48,308 bases of DNA, from assembly GCF_001317355.1 (NCBI RefSeq), contig NZ_LKET01000012.1, positions 1 to 48,308 of the forward strand, written 5' to 3'. Below the pieces are notes generated by a model. That model saw nothing but the letters and a program-made list of their open reading frames with translations, made no database searches and was not told where the DNA came from. Below, one piece after another: positions 40,821-48,308 of the stretch. Position 1 is the stretch's first letter, and the number at the start of each line of letters is the position of its first letter. Position numbers and translations under genes: made by a program. This DNA comes from Oxobacter pfennigii. GTDB taxonomy: Bacteria > Bacillota > Clostridia > Clostridiales > Oxobacteraceae.

Positions 40821-42191
40821 ATGAAAAGCGAATATTTGCTTTTGGATAAAGTTGAGGGACCTCTTATAGTATTGTCGGGAGTTAAAAATGCGGCATATGA
40901 TGAAATAGTAGAGATAAACACCAACGGTAAAAAGAGAAAAGGAAAGGTAGTCCAGCTTCATGATGATAAGGTAATTATACAGGTATTTGAAAATACCACG
41001 GGTATTTCAACTCATAATTCCAGCGTCAATTTTACCGGAAGGCTTCTTGAAATTCCCTTGTCCAAGGATATACTGGGGAGGATATTCAACGGTATAGGAG
41101 AGCCCATGGACAATGCAGGAGAAATTTTCAGCGAAAAATACTATAACATAAACGGAAGGCCCATAAATCCCGTAGCAAGGCAATACCCCAGAAATTATAT
41201 ACAGACAGGAATTTCTTCCATTGACAGCTTAACCACTTTAATAAGGGGTCAAAAGCTTCCCATTTTTTCAGGAAACGGTATGCCCCACAATGAGCTGGCA
41301 GCTCAGATTATAAGGCAGGCAAAGCTTTCTGAGGATTCAAACGAGGAATTTGCCATAGTCTTTGCCGCCATGGGCGTAAAGCATGACGATGCAGACTTCT
41401 TTATAAATAGCTTTGAACAGGCAGGGGTATTAAATAAGGTGGCAATGTATATAAATTTAGCCGACGCTCCCATAGTTGAGAGGATATCAACTCCACGCTG
41501 TGCATTGACGGCAGCGGAATATTTAGCCTTTGAGCTTAACATGCATATACTGGTTATCATGACGGATATGACAAGCTACTGCGAAGCCTTAAGGGAATTG
41601 TCCTCCTCCAGGGAGGAAGTTCCAAGCAGGAAGGGCTATCCCGGATACCTTTATTCCGACCTCGCCAGCCTTTATGAAAGGGCAGGTATGATGAAGGGGA
41701 AAAAAGGCTCCATCACACAAATCCCCATACTGACCATGCCCAGCGATGATATAACCCATCCGGTGCCCGACTTAACAGGCTATATAACCGAAGGGCAGAT
41801 AGTTTTGAGCCGTGATATATTCCAGAAAAATATTTATCCGCCTATAAATGTCCTGCCTTCATTGTCAAGGCTTATGAAGGATGGAATAGGAGAAGGCTAT
41901 ACGAGGGAAGATCATGCGGAGCTTGCCAATCAGGTTTTTTCCGCTTATTCCCACGTTCAGGACGTGGTATCCTTGGCTCAGGTAATAGGCGAAGATGAAT
42001 TATCCGAAACGGATAAAAAATATATGGAATTCGGCCGGCAATTTGAAGAGAAATTTGTAAAGCAGGCCTTTGATGAAAATCGCAATATTTTTGAAACACT
42101 GGATTTGGCATGGGAAATCCTTTCCATACTTCCTAAAGAGGAACTGGATCGCTTAAGCCCTGAAATGATTGAAAAATACTTTAAGGGGTGA
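40821..42191 (+). CDS. atpB: V-type ATPase regulatory subunit B
   Basis: This protein of 456 residues is homologous to subunit A but lacks the P-loop. The equivalent site reads [14 protein letters not shown], the hallmark of non-catalytic B subunits. Other signatures are [20 protein letters not shown] and [20 protein letters not shown], the latter with the Arg that reaches the A active site. It starts 15 bases after atpA, with AGGAGAAGGTG as ribosome site, and is followed 4 bases on by atpD. Confidence 0.97.
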   Translation: MKSEYLLLDKVEGPLIVLSGVKNAAYDEIVEINTNGKKRKGKVVQLHDDKVIIQVFENTTGISTHNSSVNFTGRLLEIPLSKDILGRIFNGIGEPMDNAGEIFSEKYYNINGRPINPVARQYPRNYIQTGISSIDSLTTLIRGQKLPIFSGNGMPHNELAAQIIRQAKLSEDSNEEFAIVFAAMGVKHDDADFFINSFEQAGVLNKVAMYINLADAPIVERISTPRCALTAAEYLAFELNMHILVIMTDMTSYCEALRELSSSREEVPSRKGYPGYLYSDLASLYERAGMMKGKKGSITQIPILTMPSDDITHPVPDLTGYITEGQIVLSRDIFQKNIYPPINVLPSLSRLMKDGIGEGYTREDHAELANQVFSAYSHVQDVVSLAQVIGEDELSETDKKYMEFGRQFEEKFVKQAFDENRNIFETLDLAWEILSILPKEELDRLSPEMIEKYFKG

Positions 42192-42195
42192 TTAA

Positions 42196-42819
42196 ATGGC
42201 TGTTAATATTGCTCCTACAAAATCAAATCTAATGAGCGCCAATTCTTCCCTGGAGTTTTCAAAAAAAGGCTTTGAGCTTTTAGATAAAAAAAGAAATGTG
42301 CTTATACGTGAAATGATGGGATTAATAGGAAGAGCTAAGGATATACAGGACAGGATAAACTCCACCTTCACTGAGGCCTATGAAGCCTTGGAAGTTGCCA
42401 ACATGACAGAGGGCATAAGCACCGTGGAGAGCATAGCCATGTCCGTTGATGAAACAGAGGATTATGAGGTTCTTTTAAGAAGCGTAATGGGAGTGGAAAT
42501 ACCCTCAATAAAATTTGACAAGGAAAACCCCCAGCCCTCCTATAGTTTTTACAGAACCAACAACGCATTGGATATTGCCGTCATAAAATTTCATGAAGTG
42601 AAATATTTGATATATGAGCTGGCGGAAGTTGAGAATTCGGTATACAGGCTGGCCATGGAAGTAAAAAAGACGCAAAAAAGGACTAATGCATTGCAGAATA
42701 TTCAAATCCCCAAATTCATGGAGATTGTCAAATATATACAGGATGTACTGGAAGAGAAAGAAAGGGAGGATTTCTTCAGATTAAAGATGGTTAAAAAGAA
42801 GAGCGCCCGGAAAAAATGA
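42196..42819 (+). CDS. atpD: V-type ATPase subunit D (central shaft)
   Basis: This protein of 207 residues has long N- and C-terminal helices. The family N-terminus (NIAPTKSNLMSANSSLEFSK, then LDKKRNVLIREMMGLI) and a C-terminal coiled coil (YRLAMEVKKTQKRTNALQNI) are both clear. Subunit D is the rotor axle that turns inside the A3B3 head. It is the last gene of the operon. The C-terminal tail is Lys-rich (KKKSARKK). Confidence 0.95.
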   Translation: MAVNIAPTKSNLMSANSSLEFSKKGFELLDKKRNVLIREMMGLIGRAKDIQDRINSTFTEAYEALEVANMTEGISTVESIAMSVDETEDYEVLLRSVMGVEIPSIKFDKENPQPSYSFYRTNNALDIAVIKFHEVKYLIYELAEVENSVYRLAMEVKKTQKRTNALQNIQIPKFMEIVKYIQDVLEEKEREDFFRLKMVKKKSARKK

Positions 42820-42879
42820 TGTAACATGCTGTCTATATTTGCATACTCTGTAATAGGAAGACTAAGGGGGTGAAATTTA

Positions 42880-43575
42880 ATGAGATTGGATGATTATTTA
42901 GTAAACAGCATGGCAAATAACGGGAACGTCCAGCAAGCAGGAGCTGCAGGTTCAAACTGCTGTACCACAAATAATGATGTTCTCGGTGCTAATATAGGGG
43001 GCCTAGGCGCTGATTGCTGCCCTACAAACGGTAATGGAAATGGTGTTTTAGGTGTCAGTGCCGGTAACGGAGTAAGAACCATAGAGGTTCCCGAGGTTTT
43101 GGGAATCGGAGACGGCAGGGCATTTGTAGAGGTTTGCATACCCGTTGTTCCGCCGGGATTTTCTATATTATTCGACCTCATAGAAAGAAGACTTGTTTTT
43201 GACGCATTAGTTGCTGCAAGAGGCAAGGTTTTTATAAATGGAAGGCTTATAAAGAAAATACCCTTTGAGGTATGTGACAGATCTGTTATACCCACAAGCG
43301 GCAATATTTCAAGAATAACCTTGAGTAATTTAAGGGCTATTACTGTAGAAGTGCCCTTTGCAATGTGCATAGATTTGCCTGAATCAATAAGGGGAGCAAG
43401 AGTTGTCGTATTAAATACCAACGTAGATTCAGTTGAATTACCTAACCTTCGATGCCCTGAACTGGCATGTATAAGGTCCATCGTTGAAAAAGACTGTATA
43501 GATGTACAGGTAAAGGTTGAAAGAGACGTAATAATAAACGTGCCTACCACCGGCACCGGCAACGGAACGTTTTAA
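42880..43575 (+). CDS. SPOCS/DUF3794-like protein, probable spore coat or morphogenetic protein
   Basis: This protein of 231 residues starts at an ATG after AAGGGGGTG. Residues ~25-65 are Gly/Asn-rich with two Cys-Cys motifs (SNCCTTNN and ADCCPTNG), each followed by a VLG word. The remainder is beta-rich and resembles a SPOCS domain: VRTIEVPEVLGIGDGRAFVE, GKVFINGRLIKKIPFEV, VPFAMCIDLPESIRGA and VEKDCIDVQVKVERDVIINV. SPOCS domains occur in SipL and other spore-associated proteins of Clostridia. No signal peptide is seen. It lies 60 bases after atpD without a terminator between, so it may be read from that operon or from its own sporulation promoter. The domain call is from memory of the family pattern. 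Confidence 0.6.
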   Translation: MRLDDYLVNSMANNGNVQQAGAAGSNCCTTNNDVLGANIGGLGADCCPTNGNGNGVLGVSAGNGVRTIEVPEVLGIGDGRAFVEVCIPVVPPGFSILFDLIERRLVFDALVAARGKVFINGRLIKKIPFEVCDRSVIPTSGNISRITLSNLRAITVEVPFAMCIDLPESIRGARVVVLNTNVDSVELPNLRCPELACIRSIVEKDCIDVQVKVERDVIINVPTTGTGNGTF

Positions 43576-43578
43576 CCA

Positions 43579-43650
43579 GGTTGGGGACACTTTAGTTTAA
43601 GGAAAGGGGACACTTCTAAAGAAATGTCCCCAACTTAGGTCCCCTTACCT
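43579..43650. repeat. GGGGACA-type palindromic repeat
   Basis: TTGGGGACA (43581-43589) and TGTCCCCAA (43625-43633) are exact complements. An inner AGGGGACA (about 43605) and an outer GGTCCCCTTA add further pairing. It belongs to the same family as the block at 38784-39020. Confidence 0.6.
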
Positions 43651-43653
43651 CTA

Positions 43654-43687
43654 TAAAAAATGGAAAGCCTTCGGCCTTCCATTTTTA
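43654..43687. terminator. Bidirectional terminator between the SPOCS-like and aminotransferase genes
   Basis: AAAAAATGGAAAGCC and GGCCTTCCATTTTT pair around a TTC loop with one mismatch. A T-run follows on the plus strand and A-rich sequence precedes it, serving both convergent genes. Confidence 0.7.
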
Positions 43688-43689
43688 GT

Positions 43690-44862
43690 TTACCGCTCTT
43701 TTTCTATTTCCTTCATTGCGTTAACGGTGTATCCGATATCTTCCATGGTATTGAAATAGCCTATGCTGAATCTTACAGACCCTAAAGGGTAGGTTCCGAT
43801 GGTCCTATGACCGTAAGGGGTGCAGTGAAGCCCAGACCTTACCATTATCCCATATTTGTTGTCAAGATTAAAGGCTATGTCCGATGGGTCCATGTCCTTT
43901 ATGTTCACCGCCAGAGTGTTGGTCTGCTTGTTATAATCCATAGGACCGTATATGCACATGCCCTCAATTTCCGATAAACCTTCATAAAGAGCCTTTAAAA
44001 GCATGTTTTCATGCTTTCTTATGTTGTCCATGCCAATGTTAAAAATAAATTCAATACCTGCCTTCAAGCCCGCAATTCCTGCGGTGTTTAATGTTCCGCT
44101 CTCGAATTTATCCGGAAGGAAATCCGGCTGCGTATCTATATGGGAACGGCTTCCGGTGCCTCCCGAAAATATGGGAGATGTAGTTTCGTTTGCCCGTTCA
44201 TTAATTATAAATCCTCCTGTGCCCTGAGGGCCTAACAAGCCTTTGTGTCCTGTAAAAGCCAGGATGTCTATATTGCATTTTTTCATATCTATATCAATAG
44301 TTCCTGCTGTCTGGGCGCTGTCAACTATAAAGTATAAATCATATTTTGTGCATATATGTCCCACCTCTTCAATAGGAAGAATGGTACCGGTAAGATTTGA
44401 AGCGTGAGTCATAACAACAGCTTTTGTATCTTTTATTATGGCTTCTTCAATATCTTTAACATCCAAAGTGCCGTCAGCTTTACAATTTACTATGCTGAGG
44501 GATATAAGCCCCATGTCTTCAAGGGAGCGGAGAGGGCGAATGACGCTGTTGTGCTCCATGGAGGTTGTGATTATATGCCAGCCTTTTTTAAACATGCCCC
44601 TCATAGCCATGTTCAAAGAAGCTGTTATATTTTGAGTAAAAACTACATTGTCGGGTCCCGGTCCCTTAAATAAACTGTTTATGAGCCTTCTGGTTTCCAA
44701 TACAAGTCTTCCGGATTGCAGTGAAAGCTCATAACCTCCACGGCCGGGATTTGCGCCTGAATTTGTCATGAAATCCACCATGGAATCCACCACGGAGGAA
44801 GGCTTGGGATATGTAGTTGCCGCATTATCCAAATAAACTTTTTTCAAGGACTGTTCCTCCAC
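43690..44862 (-). CDS. Class V aminotransferase, cysteine desulfurase family
   Basis: This protein of 390 residues has the PLP fold of NifS/IscS-type enzymes. The cofactor Lys is Lys207 in FTGHKGLLGPQGTGG; Asp181 and Gln184 (VDSAQTAG) contact PLP. Cys347 in RSGLHCTPYGHRTIGTYPLG is in the place of the catalytic, sulfur-carrying Cys. The N-terminus VYLDNAATTYPKPSSVVDSM is typical. It resembles the subgroup often named cysteine desulfurase family protein (TIGR01977-like) in Firmicutes, which is usually not part of an isc/suf operon, as here. Sulfur release from cysteine for clusters, tRNA or selenium metabolism is possible. No IscU partner is nearby. Confidence 0.88.
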   Translation of the reverse strand: MEEQSLKKVYLDNAATTYPKPSSVVDSMVDFMTNSGANPGRGGYELSLQSGRLVLETRRLINSLFKGPGPDNVVFTQNITASLNMAMRGMFKKGWHIITTSMEHNSVIRPLRSLEDMGLISLSIVNCKADGTLDVKDIEEAIIKDTKAVVMTHASNLTGTILPIEEVGHICTKYDLYFIVDSAQTAGTIDIDMKKCNIDILAFTGHKGLLGPQGTGGFIINERANETTSPIFSGGTGSRSHIDTQPDFLPDKFESGTLNTAGIAGLKAGIEFIFNIGMDNIRKHENMLLKALYEGLSEIEGMCIYGPMDYNKQTNTLAVNIKDMDPSDIAFNLDNKYGIMVRSGLHCTPYGHRTIGTYPLGSVRFSIGYFNTMEDIGYTVNAMKEIEKER

Positions 44863-44967
44863 TAAATTTAAAAATGAAAGTTTATAACTTCTATTATATT
44901 ATACTGTTTTACATATAAAAAATAAACATTCAGGTATTTTGACATTTATGTCAGATTATAGAGATAA

Positions 44968-44996
44968 TTGACCGAATAGGGAAACTATGGTATTAT
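44968..44996 (+). promoter_or_regulatory. Probable sigma-A promoter for the coiled-coil gene at 45214
   Basis: TTGACC (44968-44973), a 17-base spacer and TATTAT (44991-44996). A second candidate lies just upstream (TTGACA at 44939 with GATAAT at 44963, 18-base spacer). The leader would be about 210 bases and AT-rich, with no gene in 44863-45213. Confidence 0.5.
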
Positions 44997-45213
44997 TTAT
45001 GATAGAATTAATAATAAGTTTATATAAATTTAAAAAAATATTAAAATATTTACTACTGTGTTTTGTAGCAGAAGGCCATTGACCATCTGCCTATTTTCTA
45101 TTTATTTCATCAAAAAAATATGTTAATATAAGAATTATGGAAAAATGTGCAAGAGCTGATAATATAGGCTGCATGCGGGTAATTTCAATAATTTTGATTA
45201 AGGGAGTGTTATT

Positions 45214-45843
45214 GTGAAGGAAAAGAAATCTTTGCTTGAAAAGTTTGGACTTGTCGAAAAAGTAGAAGTACAGGATACCCCCGATATAAAGGAAGAAGAT
45301 CAGGAACTTATGGCAGCAGTGGAGAAGATGAAATTGGTCAAGGAACAACAGAGCACAGCAAGGACTACGGTTATATCTCAATCCCAGGGAGAAAATGAAG
45401 ACCCGACAAATGCAATGAAAAGTAAAAAGCTTTACAGGGCGGAAGATATATATAAAAGCTACAACATCAAAACTCAGGGAATTAATTCCTTATTTATAAT
45501 AGAAAGCTTTTTAAAAGCATTGCCGGATTATCTTCCTATAGATGTTAAAAGAGAATCCATGCTAAATATCGTTATGTCCTCAGGTGTGAGCGTAGAGAGC
45601 CTTATGGCGGACGGTAATGATAAATTAAGATGCATGAAGGAGTTTTCTGAGTCCTTTACCAGAGATACTAACGATACCGTATTGAGCTGTGAAAACGAAA
45701 TAAGAAAACTGAATGAAAAGATAAGCAATTATAAAAAAGCAATAGATGCCATGAAAAAGCTCCAGGAAGAACAAGGAGCAATAGTAAGATACGAAACCGA
45801 GAGAATAAACAACATATTGCATTTTATGAACCCTAATCTATAA
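45214..45843 (+). CDS. Coiled-coil protein of unknown function
   Basis: This protein of 209 residues starts at GTG after GGGAG. The N-terminal third is acidic and probably disordered (VEVQDTPDIKEEDQELMAAV). The centre has a globular helical segment (YNIKTQGINSLFIIESFLKA, then LPIDVKRESMLNIVMSSGVS). The C-terminus is a coiled coil (ENEIRKLNEKISNYKKAIDA). No signal or membrane helix is seen. I do not recognise a named family. It precedes the deacetylase gene by 45 bases and may be co-transcribed with it. Confidence 0.7.
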   Translation: MKEKKSLLEKFGLVEKVEVQDTPDIKEEDQELMAAVEKMKLVKEQQSTARTTVISQSQGENEDPTNAMKSKKLYRAEDIYKSYNIKTQGINSLFIIESFLKALPDYLPIDVKRESMLNIVMSSGVSVESLMADGNDKLRCMKEFSESFTRDTNDTVLSCENEIRKLNEKISNYKKAIDAMKKLQEEQGAIVRYETERINNILHFMNPNL

Positions 45844-45888
45844 TTGGACAAGTTATTGGCAATTTGTGCGGCACAGAGGTGAGATTTC

Positions 45889-46848
45889 ATGTACAAATAC
45901 AGGCTTACAAGGCGAGGAAAGATTGTCTTTACAGTCCTGGCTGTCATTATATTCTCAGCCACCAGCGCGCTGGCTATGGGAATGATGAATAATTCAGCGG
46001 ATAATAAAATTACGGAAAACAAACCTATAAATACATACAGCACATCAGGAGATTCTAAAGAAATTTTTGTCAGTGATGAAACCTCCGGCAAAACAAGTAC
46101 CAAAGTTTTTGCTAATATTTCGGATGCCGATTTAGAATATGGCACAAATGTGGATAACAGCGGCCAATTGGTTAATTTTATAAATGCGGATGCCGCACAG
46201 GCAGCGGAAATAGAAGATGATATATTAAGGATAGACGTGGAAAATGCTCTTTTAAATGACGGAAAGAAGGTAGTCTTTCTGACCTTTGATGACGGGCCGT
46301 CAAACAATATCACTCCTCAGATTCTTAAAATTTTGGATGAATATGATGTTCATGCTACTTTTTTTGTATTGGGCTTCCTTGGTGTTAAAAACACAGAGGT
46401 TTTAAAGGGCATCAAAGATGCGGGACATGCTATTGGCGTTCATACGTATTCACATAATTACAAAAAGGTGTATGCAGACGAAAAAAGCTTCAGAGATGAA
46501 GTTGATATGTCAGAGGATGTTTTAAAGGAAGTGCTGGGAGAAGACTTTAAAACCAGATTGTTCAGATTTCCCGGCGGCTCTTTCGAGCCAAAGAAAAAAA
46601 CCTTTATGAAAGTACTGGATGAATATGGATATGTTTCTATCGACTGGAATACCATAACGGGAGACGGAGAATCCTCCTCCATAGGACCTCAGAGACAATT
46701 GCAAAGGCTTATTGATACATCAGAGAACAGAGAGGATATAATAATCCTCATGCATGATTCAGCTACAAAGCAGACAACGGCAGATGCACTGCCCGGAATT
46801 ATAGAATACCTTAAATCAAAGGATTATGAATTTGCCATCCTTAAATAA
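45889..46848 (+). CDS. Membrane-anchored polysaccharide deacetylase (NodB domain)
   Basis: This protein of 319 residues has an N-terminal hydrophobic helix (about 12-30, IVFTVLAVIIFSATSALAM), a linker to about residue 115, and a CE4/NodB domain. Its motifs are TFDDG at 132-136 (catalytic and metal-binding Asp), HTYSH at 185-189 (metal-binding His), RFPGG at 226-230 and ILMHD near 286-290. Such enzymes remove acetyl groups from GlcNAc or MurNAc in peptidoglycan, giving lysozyme resistance or, in spores, muramic-lactam cortex. The substrate cannot be read here. It is extracytoplasmic. ATG start after AGAGGTGAG. Confidence 0.9.
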   Translation: MYKYRLTRRGKIVFTVLAVIIFSATSALAMGMMNNSADNKITENKPINTYSTSGDSKEIFVSDETSGKTSTKVFANISDADLEYGTNVDNSGQLVNFINADAAQAAEIEDDILRIDVENALLNDGKKVVFLTFDDGPSNNITPQILKILDEYDVHATFFVLGFLGVKNTEVLKGIKDAGHAIGVHTYSHNYKKVYADEKSFRDEVDMSEDVLKEVLGEDFKTRLFRFPGGSFEPKKKTFMKVLDEYGYVSIDWNTITGDGESSSIGPQRQLQRLIDTSENREDIIILMHDSATKQTTADALPGIIEYLKSKDYEFAILK

Positions 46849-46925
46849 AATTCTTAAATACATTGTAGTAAATCCATAAATGCTATATTATTGAATGAAG
46901 AGAACAATGTATCGGAGGAATTCAT

Positions 46926-47426
46926 ATGCATGGAAATGATAAAATAGAAGCTTCAGATAAAAATTCATTTTATAGGGAGCTTCTTTTACAATTTGAGGGA
47001 TTAATGTCAGATGAAAAGGACTGGCTGGCGTCTCTTTCCAATACTTCTGCCCTTCTTTACCAAAACCTTCCACATGTAAACTGGGCAGGTTTTTATTTAT
47101 ACAAGGAAGGAATGCTTGTCTTAGGGCCTTTCCAGGGGAAAGTTGCCTGTACCAGAATAGAAATGGGAAAAGGCGTCTGTGGTACCGCCGCAAGGGAAAA
47201 AGAAACCTGCAGGGTATTGGATGTTCATAAATTTCCCGGCCATATAGCCTGTGACAGCGCTTCAAACTCAGAAATCGTAGTGCCTATAATAAAAAATGAT
47301 GCAGTTGTGGGGGTACTGGACATAGACAGCCCAAGTCTGGAAAGATTTGATGAAACAGACCAACTCTATCTTGAAAATATAGTAAAAAAGCTGGAAGAAT
47401 ACATAGACTGGTCAAAGATAAGCTAA
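46926..47426 (+). CDS. msrC: Free methionine-R-sulfoxide reductase (GAF domain)
   Basis: This 166-residue single GAF-domain protein has the three catalytic-site cysteines of fRMsr: Cys75 (VACTRIEMG), Cys85 (GKGVCGTAA) and Cys109 (GHIACDSAS). Their spacing is identical to E. coli residues 84, 94 and 118. VNWAGFYLYKEGMLVLGPFQ is the family core, and IVVPIIKNDAVVGVLDIDSP closes the fold. It reduces free Met-R-sulfoxide, repairing oxidative damage. Start ATG after CGGAGG. It is separated from the deacetylase gene by 77 bases and ends near a long palindrome. Confidence 0.93.
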   Translation: MHGNDKIEASDKNSFYRELLLQFEGLMSDEKDWLASLSNTSALLYQNLPHVNWAGFYLYKEGMLVLGPFQGKVACTRIEMGKGVCGTAAREKETCRVLDVHKFPGHIACDSASNSEIVVPIIKNDAVVGVLDIDSPSLERFDETDQLYLENIVKKLEEYIDWSKIS

Positions 47427-47510
47427 TCTTACAAAGGGCATAAGCATATGGAAAAGTATACCGTTGCTTTAAGATATATAGGACGATACTTGACTTTACC
47501 TTCTATGATA

Positions 47511-47564
47511 AAATAAATCACAAAAGGTAGTTAGAATAAGCTAGCTACCTTTTGTGATTTATTT
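47511..47564. terminator. 20-bp perfect inverted repeat, probable bidirectional terminator
   Basis: Arms 47511-47530 and 47545-47564 are exact complements over 20 bases around a 14-base loop (AAATAAATCACAAAAGGTAG and its complement). A/T-rich ends supply T-runs on both strands. It lies 84 bases after the fRMsr stop. Confidence 0.65.
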
Positions 47565-47609
47565 TACACCTTAACTTGATAAAAGTTCAAGTGAGAGGAG
47601 GAAATTTTC

Positions 47610-47807
47610 ATGTATGAACACAGATTCAATTGCCTTATGTGTATGATGCCTTGGAGCCTAACATTGATGCCCTCACCACCAATTGTGGTTGGCGTCATTT
47701 TTATGAAGTCTGATCTAAAAGATGTTGCCTATATTCCATTAATCCTGTTCCGCATGCAGGATCTCTCATCAATACCCAGTCTTCCCCAGCCTAGAAGCTT
47801 TGAATAA
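47610..47807 (+). CDS. Doubtful small ORF with a good ribosome site
   Basis: An ATG with GAGAGGAGGAAA upstream opens a 65-codon frame (MYEHRFNCLMCMMPWSLTLM). From about residue 41 on it is antisense to a recognisable VOC gene fragment on the minus strand. The N-terminal part is hydrophobic and Met/Pro-rich, with no family resemblance. The strong ribosome site is the only positive evidence, and it may belong to a lost gene. Confidence 0.25.
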   Translation: MYEHRFNCLMCMMPWSLTLMPSPPIVVGVIFMKSDLKDVAYIPLILFRMQDLSSIPSLPQPRSFE

Positions 47808-47884
47808 AAATCCGACAACTCTTTTGCGTCCTCACAATCCAGCACGATGGTTCTAAGCTTTATTTTGATATTGCTTTTATCCAT
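47729..47884 (-). pseudogene. Truncated VOC (glyoxalase-like) family gene
   Basis: On the minus strand an ATG with AGGTGAAAAGA upstream encodes 51 residues. They begin IKIKLRTIVLDCEDAKELSD and continue FYSKLLGW, the first beta-alpha unit of a VOC-superfamily domain. The frame then drifts into unrelated sequence and stops. VOC proteins of this type are about 120 residues, so more than half is missing. The remaining 3' sequence down to about 47610 does not continue the fold in any frame. Confidence 0.7.
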
Positions 47885-48096
47885 TCTTTTCACCTTTTTG
47901 TTTATATCTGCATTTTGTCATAATAAAAAATATAGTCAACATGTCCAAATTTTTTTATTCGATTTATATTTAATCATCATTGTAGAAAATTGTATATATT
48001 AATCAACGAAGTATACAAGTTAGCATATAGATAAAGTGAATAGTGACTATATGTGCTATTATATGACAGTTAGTTTTATGTAAAGGAGGAAACTGA
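47885..48096. other. AT-rich intergenic region
   Basis: This lies between the divergent VOC remnant (minus) and the DNRLRE gene (plus). No gene is visible. It presumably contains the promoter of the DNRLRE gene, but none is clear enough to place. Confidence 0.4.
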
Positions 48097-48308
48097 ATGC
48101 CAATTATCTCTATCACACCTACTGATGATGTTTATATAGCAGAATATTTTCCTACCAGCAATTTCGCCAGCGTACCTGTATTATTTATCGGTGAATATTT
48201 GCAATTCGATGGCCTTCCAGATGCTTACAGAAGCCTTCTGAAATTTGATTTAACCGGAGCTATACCTCCTGGCAATACTCTAATCAGCGCGACATTAAAT
48301 CTTTATGT
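48097..48308 (+). CDS. DNRLRE-domain protein, N-terminal part (runs off the right edge)
   Basis: The ATG follows a near-perfect ribosome site (AAAGGAGGAAACTGA). The 70 visible residues begin MPIISITPTDDVYIAEYFPT and continue FDGLPDAYRSLLKFDLTGAI and GNTLISATLNLY. The pattern of a D-x-Y-I strand, YRSLLKFDL, and I-x-x-A-x-L-x-L-Y is that of the DNRLRE beta-sandwich domain. This domain is common in large extracellular and coat-like proteins of Firmicutes, including the N-termini of some RHS proteins. No signal peptide is present. The rest of the protein is outside the window. Confidence 0.75.
   Translation, partial: MPIISITPTDDVYIAEYFPTSNFASVPVLFIGEYLQFDGLPDAYRSLLKFDLTGAIPPGNTLISATLNLY

Noticed and set aside
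42894-43562. Long open frame (222 codons) on the minus strand opposite the SPOCS-like gene
   Set aside because: It mirrors a gene with strong ribosome site and family-like motifs; the antisense product is Ser/Thr/Pro-rich with no domain and no ribosome site.
45729-46313. Minus-strand open frame of 194 codons across the coiled-coil and deacetylase genes
   Set aside because: It spans two real genes on the opposite strand, has no ribosome site and no recognisable motif.

Overview
This window comes from an anaerobic, endospore-forming, low-GC Firmicute, most likely a member of the Clostridia. Three kinds of evidence support this: spore and cortex genes (a CwlJ-type hydrolase next to a GerQ-like coat protein, a LysM/GH18 spore enzyme and a SPOCS-like protein); a complete V-type ATPase operon beside a type III glutamine synthetase; and strong AGGAGG ribosome binding sites with frequent TTG/GTG starts. 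I make no species assignment. I saw no tRNA, rRNA or CRISPR array.

Layout. 1-4.6 kb is an accessory toxin island. It holds the 3' end of an RHS/YD-repeat toxin gene with a variable C-terminal tip, a small partner gene with an internal duplication (candidate immunity), a degenerate IS3-family element, a fragment resembling an orphan toxin tip, and a TPR gene. 4.6-17 kb is core genome: LysM/GH18 spore enzyme, HlyD-type adaptor, YhaO/YhaN-like nuclease-ATPase pair, TauE/SafE-type exporter, RNase HIII preceded by a large nested palindrome, a Na+/phosphate cotransporter with a Pho-box-like array, and cwlJ-gerQ. 17.3-22.7 kb is a tightly coupled four-gene membrane glycan cluster: GT2 transferase, flippase-like protein, FAD oxidoreductase and DUF2298 multi-pass protein. 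A membrane-anchored unknown follows it.

23.6-28 kb has glnN (GS III) behind a leader terminator, a decayed P-type ATPase, a small helical protein and a flavodoxin-like reductase. 28.3-33.5 kb has an unlisted 55-residue cysteine-rich protein, a BaiN/HI0933-type flavoprotein, an M-box Mg2+ riboswitch with its terminator, two small ORFs, mgtE, an AlaX-type editing protein and a DUF1232 protein. 34-42.8 kb is the V-ATPase operon in the order H-C-I-K-F-E-A-B-D, with a GGGGACA-type repeat block between atpE and atpA. 42.9-48.3 kb carries a SPOCS-like protein, a class V aminotransferase/cysteine desulfurase, a coiled-coil unknown, a polysaccharide deacetylase, free methionine-R-sulfoxide reductase, a truncated VOC gene and the start of a DNRLRE-domain protein.

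The best candidates for undescribed biology are: the GT2/flippase/FAD/DUF2298 cluster; the two small ORFs between the M-box and mgtE; the Cys-rich mini-protein upstream of the BaiN-like gene; the duplicated-domain immunity candidate; and the nested palindrome upstream of rnhC.
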